Origin: Manis javanica
Lineage: Eukaryota; Chordata; Mammalia; Pholidota; Manidae
Length of the DNA stretch: 64,000 nt
Direction of reading: 5' to 3'
NCBI RefSeq assembly: GCF_040802235.1
Contig: NC_133166.1
Coordinates: 114,838,991 to 114,902,990, forward strand
Made by a program: the position numbers and the translations under genes. The notes beneath the pieces are model-generated. The model saw only the letters and a program-made list of their open reading frames with translations. It was not told where the DNA came from and made no database searches. Of this stretch, positions 58,801-64,000 are shown piece after piece (the first letter of the stretch is position 1; each line of letters starts with the position of its first letter).

Positions 58801-61800
58801 CCCTTCCCCTTCCCTCTCTGGCCCAGCTGTAGGCGTGATATATTCTGGTCCATGGTGAAGAAGCTTCACTGTCCCTGTTATTTACACAGTATCTTCTCTC
58901 TCTGTGCTACTGATTATTCCAGATTGAACCAGCTTCATTTTGAATCCATTCATCCACATGTCATTCAACAGGTGTTTTGTGCCAGGCACAGTGGTAACCT
59001 ACAATCTCAAGGCTGTATCTGACATATCAAACCAGTGTCACTGCAGAAGTTGGGGTCACTGATGTGCCTTTGATTTGATGCCCGTTTTATAAACTCATAT
59101 TCCTTCTGAGTAATACCATATCTCTTTGCCAAAGAGTTGAGGCCTAGATTTTAATTCTGACCTCATTCAAAATGGAATGTGGCCCAGGCTCTCACTGTCA
59201 GGCCTCATTCTGAGAAAAGGAGAAAAAGGAGTTAGGTCCTCTTCCCCCTCTTTCTTATCTGTTCGCTATTCCTAGCACAGATCCTCAGGGTTGGCCCATT
59301 CACTGCCTCTGGCTGGAGCCCATTGAGTCCCCTGTCCCTTCCCTCCAGGCATCAGCCTGTCAAGCCCCTGGAGGTGTTGGACAAAAGTCTGATTACACAC
59401 AGAAAGCCCCACCCAGGGTTCTGGAAAGCTACTCTTTTAAGGGTGTGAATGAAGGGAGGATTTGAAGCTAGAAAAATTTCTCTCCACTCATTTTACCCTT
59501 TGAGACAAACCCGATGGCTTGAGACAATCCACATGGGGCCCTGGTGTCAGGATTGTTTGAGTCTTTTCCAGCGATTGCACTGAAACCCTCTGGTTTATAT
59601 GGGCGCCGGAGGCCTGTGGAGGCCAGTTGTTCTCTGCCAACGGCAGAGGCACTTGAGATGGAAGGGCTCTTCGGGGAGGAGGGCCGAGTGTTGCCGTCCT
59701 GTCCTCCTGGGCCCTCTCCACTTGGCTTTGAGGCCGTGTTGAGCAGAACACCTAGAGGTTTAGTGGGTGGGGAAGCCTTTTATTCATTCTCTTATATATT
59801 TATTCTTATGCCTTTCACGTCCCCCACAACAGCCCAGAAAGAACATGTTGGAAGTAGAAGTGTGAGAAGCAGAGTAGACAAGTAGACTTGAGGCCTGGTA
59901 GTTTGTTTACCTCCTTTTCACAGGAAACAATTCTCTTGCCTTCCCATGAATTGTCCTTAATGCAGAATTATTTAGGAGGAGGAAAGCTGTTTTCCTTAAC
60001 ACCTAGAGAACTCACAGGCTGCTTTGAGGGAAGAAACCTGGGCCTTTTGCTCAAGATTTAGCAGTGAGAGTGGTGGAGGGTTGGGGGGGTGCTCTATCAG
60101 GGACCCAGGCTAACTTAGGGAGCAGCTGACTGAATTCCAGCCTCTCCTCTCCCTAGACGGCCCCAGGCTCTGGGCAGCCCTCCTGAGGACCTTTCCCGCA
60201 GCCTGCCCTTGGCTGAGAGCGCCTGCTGTCTCAGAAGGCAGAGGCCAGGTGCTGAGGCGCCCCCCTCAAGGCCCCAGGTCACTCAAGTTCAGATAAAAAA
60301 AAAATCTCTTCCTTATTGTACAAGAATGCCAAAAGTTTTCCAGACCTTTTCCCCTTGCCAGGAACTTTCTTATATTCATCAGAGCAGTTGACATACATTT
60401 GTTTAGGGATTAGATTACTCAGAGGCTTTGGTCTAGATGAGGCAAAGCACATACACACCAGACTAAGCCTGAGAACAATGTGCAAAGCAACAGATGCATC
60501 AACGACTATAAAATATGATCAGTCTTGTGGGCCCGCTTCCAGTTTTCCTCAGAACTTAGTTCTGGAATTTCAGAATTAATCTCTTTTCTTAGCGTATCAA
60601 TTCTTCATACATTTGAACTCCTTATCACAAGTAGGAAAAGGTGAGGGGCCCTCTATGGAACCCTATGCCAGTTTGCACAGACCGTGATGGTAAGCACAGT
60701 ACTTTTACGTATGTTCCTGCCAGGGGTCAGGAGTCTCATTTTGCAGATGTTTTGCTCAAGATCACAAAACCAGGCCTGGGAGCCAAGTATTCTGCCACCA
60801 AATCTCCTGTATGTTCTTCGATGCCATGTTTCTCTCCCTTCAGGGTTTATTAGTTCTGTAACCATTTACTAAATGGCTGCTCTGCTAGATTTGGGATGCC
60901 GAGATGAGTAAGCCATGGTTTAGGCCTGGCAAATGGGTGTGCTGCTTGTTGCCTCAAGCCAGCCCTGTCACTTGGGAAGCAAGGTGCTCCTTAATCTTAG
61001 TAGGAGCATGGGATAAAACTGCTTGGCAGCAAAACAGAGCAAGTGTTCTGTCCACAACTGTGAACCTGACCTGCCCATTGCTAAGGGAAGACAGTGGGCT
61101 GGGCTGAACAGTGGGGGCACTCAGTGCAGATCTGGTGAATGAGGAGTGGGTGTCTTCCCTTGAAATTGGGGCCCATGTGTAGAAAGCCTGGGAATTGACA
61201 GGTGAGTGAGGGAGGGGGTCTGGGCTCCTGTCCCAAGGCCATTCATTCTTGCTAGTCCCATCAGGGGTGGAGTGAGTTCTGCAGAATCAACTGGTAGCTA
61301 AGAGAAATACAGATTGGGATATTTGTTTTAAGGGGTGAGTAGGGAAGCAGACGGGGTGGTGGTACGAAGAGCATTTAGGGAGACTGAACCCGGATGGGAA
61401 GAAAAGGTGGTCAGCGCTCAGCTTGAAATGCCGAACAGTGGGCGCAGTAGCTGGTGCCTAGGCTCAGAGCGGGAAAGGAGGCAGGAGAGTAGACCTGAAC
61501 TGCACCTGGGGCGTCCAAGGATTGGGTCCAGCCTTTTCCCTCTCCTGTGCTGTTCCTTAGAGCCAGGAACTCTACCTGTTTACCCTGTCTGCTCCTTTAG
61601 CACGAGATTTCAGGACACTTGTCTTGGAAGTCTGGTAACCTGGCACAGTGCCTCCCGAGCAGTTGCTTCCTGTGAGGCTCACTGAGGCCTATTCCCCTCT
61701 CCCAGTAGCCCCCACTGAGGGGAGGGCCTCTGGCGGAATCACCCCTGGAGCCCTTGGTCTCCACGGTCCCTGCGCACAAAGGGGTCTGCAGCCGCCCTCA

Positions 61801-64000
61801 GCTTCGGAAGCCTCTGTGTGGCTGGGAGAGACATGCGTGTGCCTCCCGTCTACGTATTGGATGCTCACTGTGTTCTAGGCCCTATGCGACAAGCAGCAGG
61901 GAACCAGAAAGAAAGAGCCTTGGTCTCCTGTCGTCAGGGGAAGCAGGCGGAAGGCCGATTATTTTCGGTTTTCAGCTGTGATAAGTGCCCCAAAGGAGAG
62001 CTGTCCAGGCAGGGAGAGCACCTTCACCGGGTGCAGCTCGGTATCTCCTCCACAGCAGGCAGCAGCTGGGTGTGGATCTTGGCAGAACACAAGAAGCCTT
62101 CGGCAGGGTTTCAAACTTTCCGTGACCCGGAGTGCAGGGTGGGAGGAGCAGTGCAGCCGCCGTCTCCGCCCTGGCTGTAGTTGGTTCCTGAGCTGTCTGT
62201 CCACCTGGGAGCCCCTTGCTGCTGGTGCATCGTTGGACCTCACAGGACCCTGCTCTTCACCTGCTATGGGGTATCATTAATCGTTAAGGTGATGGCAGAA
62301 ATGCCCTGAGGGGACAGGGCCTATTTCAAGTTGAATTAAATGCTTCCTTGCCTGGCAGGGGATTATCTGGGCTTGTCTGCCCTCACATTTATTGAGCATT
62401 TACTTCGGGCCAGGCTCAGTCCTTCCCTCAAAGAACTTCCAATAAAGTCTTCTTGGTGTCTTTTTTCCTGGCCTCTCACCTGTTGACCTTACTGAGAGAG
62501 GCTGAGCAGGGATAAGGTGTGAAATATTGGTGTTGCATAGCAGGGCAGGTGGAGGAGACTGCGCCGGTTTGGCCTGCCCAGGTGCTTGCGACCGGGGAAC
62601 AGGAGGTGTACCCTTGTTGTGAGCGCCTAGATTTCTTTCTTGAAGGTGGCCCTCTTTGGCCTTAGCCCATGACTGCAGCTGCGTCTGCAGGGCCACCACC
62701 ACCCTTAGCTGGGCACATGTAGTCCCTGCCCAGCTCTCTCTATATCTGGAGTGCCTCCCTCTGAATCTAAGGCCCCTCCAGTGCCATTCTGACTGGCCAT
62801 TCCCCACCTGGCCTGGGGCCACATCAGCCTATTTGAGGTGTGGGGACAATCAGATGTCCTATGGGGTTGTCTCAGGGCCCCAGTTCCGGGAGGGTAGAGC
62901 TTGCTGGTGTTAGATCAAGTGAGACTGGGTTTCCAAATGGTGCTGACATACTAATTTTGAGTGACTTAAGTTTTTATATAGATGAAAGGAACTCCTCAAA
63001 ATATTTGCCTGGGGCCCCACACAATCTCGGGGCTGCCTTACCCACGGTCTCCGCAATGGGCTCTCCAGCTCTGCTTGGTAGCTCTGCTCCGACCTGGACT
63101 AGGAAGGGGATAAAGGCCTATTGTTTGTCTCTGGCGCTTGAATCGCACTTTGTGTTCTGTGTTGGGCTCCAGGGCCAGCAGCTTTCCTGCTGCTGCTGGA
63201 ATAGTCCAGTTGCAGATGAGAGACCCATTCCCACCCTGACTTTGCATTGTTTTCCTGAATATCCTGGGAGGATAGGGCTGCAAGCCAACTGGGGGTCTTC
63301 TGTTGGTCACTCTGGGGTGGGAGCTAATAACTGAGGTGCTGAGAGAAGGGCCTTCTCTACAGAGAGGCCTCAGCTGTGGGAGAAGGAAAGGGGGGACCCC
63401 TTTGTTAACACTGAACCAGGAGACTAGTTGGCAGGAATCAAGGCCAGCTCTGACTTGGCAGGAGGGGAATGTGGTGGGAATGCAGGGAATTGGTGGGAAA
63501 GGCTCCCTTCCTGCCCGGGGTGAACTGAAGCTGGGGCAGCTGGATGAAGGCAAGGTGATGGATTTACTGCTCTCTTCCTCTTCTTTTTTGCCTCTTTGCT
63601 CTTCCCCAACCACACACGTTCTCTGCTTTGCCCTCTCTCGGAAACAGGGAACAGTCCTAAGAATTGAAGTTGCCTCTTTCACATTGAGGTCAAAGGAATG
63701 GAAAGGTGGTTTTGGGGGCAGAGAGAAAACAGGCAGAGAGCTTGTTTGGAGATTCTGAAGCCACAGGAAGCCACAGGAAGATTCTGAAACCCCCAAGCCC
63801 TTTAAAGCTGCCATTTATGCGGTGCTGAGATCAGCCTGCCTGCCCTGACTCAGTACAGAAGTCACACCCCTTTCTCCACTCGTCTCCTGTATCCCTTCTT
63901 ATGTCACAAAGTGAAGAAGGATGTTTGTTTTATTTTAAAGTTGTTTTTCCCTTCTATCAGTCTATAGGGAGTGGCCCCCTAGGCCAATGATTTTCAAGTG
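55807..64000. other. Intron-like unique DNA; no gene recognised
   Basis: Small MIR or L2 relics occur near 56020-56065, 57760-57800, 58965-59010 and 62385-62430. Many overlapping open frames exist, the longest being 258 aa on minus at 63038-63814, but none has a domain or splice support. An acceptor-like sequence ends at 60156 without a convincing exon. Confidence 0.45.

Noticed and set aside
60157-60251. Possible exon after a CTCTCCCTAG acceptor
   Set aside because: The only nearby donor-like site (CCAGGTGCTG) is weak and the frame shows no domain.
63038-63814. 258-aa minus-strand frame near the window end
   Set aside because: It has no recognisable domain, no splice or promoter context, and a Ser/Pro-rich random-looking composition with overlapping frames on the other strand.

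Overview
The window reads as nuclear DNA of a placental mammal. It holds many decayed copies of MIR, L2, old L1, MER5-type DNA transposons and LTRs, one CpG island with promoter motifs, and a lineage-specific young L1 family. No Alu, B1/B2 or tRNA-derived SINE was recognised, so a primate or rodent source is unlikely. From memory only, the young L1 tail (36140-37941) resembles a repeat I associate with pangolins (Manis). That species guess is weak. No complete host protein-coding exon was identified.

Layout. 1-6.4 kb: old L1 3' ends, an LTR interrupted by a short L1 insertion, and an L1MA-type fragment, all L1s on the minus strand. 6.4-22 kb: mostly unique intergenic-like DNA with scattered MIR, L2, MLT1, MER5 and a TATC microsatellite. 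22.2-23.3 kb: a CpG island with paired CCAAT boxes, an ETS-type site, E-boxes and a GC box, followed by a strong splice donor. This is the likely promoter and untranslated first exon of a plus-strand gene. A 37-bp exon candidate lies at 27343-27379. If both are real, the rest of the window is probably a large intron. 29.5-46 kb: a nest of L1s. 46-64 kb: more intron-like DNA with old L1s, LTRs and MIRs.

The highlight is the L1 nest. An older full-length L1 (about 6.2 kb after removing the insert, 11-bp target duplication) is split in its ORF1 by a younger full-length L1 (36117-44844, minus strand, 14-bp target duplication). The younger element has both reading frames open. ORF1p is 307 aa. ORF2p is 1271 aa from its first ATG and keeps the endonuclease residues, the FADD reverse-transcriptase motif and the CCHC knuckle. 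It also has three features the older copy lacks: a 5' UTR built of about 210-bp tandem monomers, a threefold 11-residue repeat in the ORF1p coiled coil, and a 3' extension of about 1.85 kb marked by three poly(A) tracts with a well-placed AATAAA at the end. All younger L1s lie antisense to the inferred host gene.
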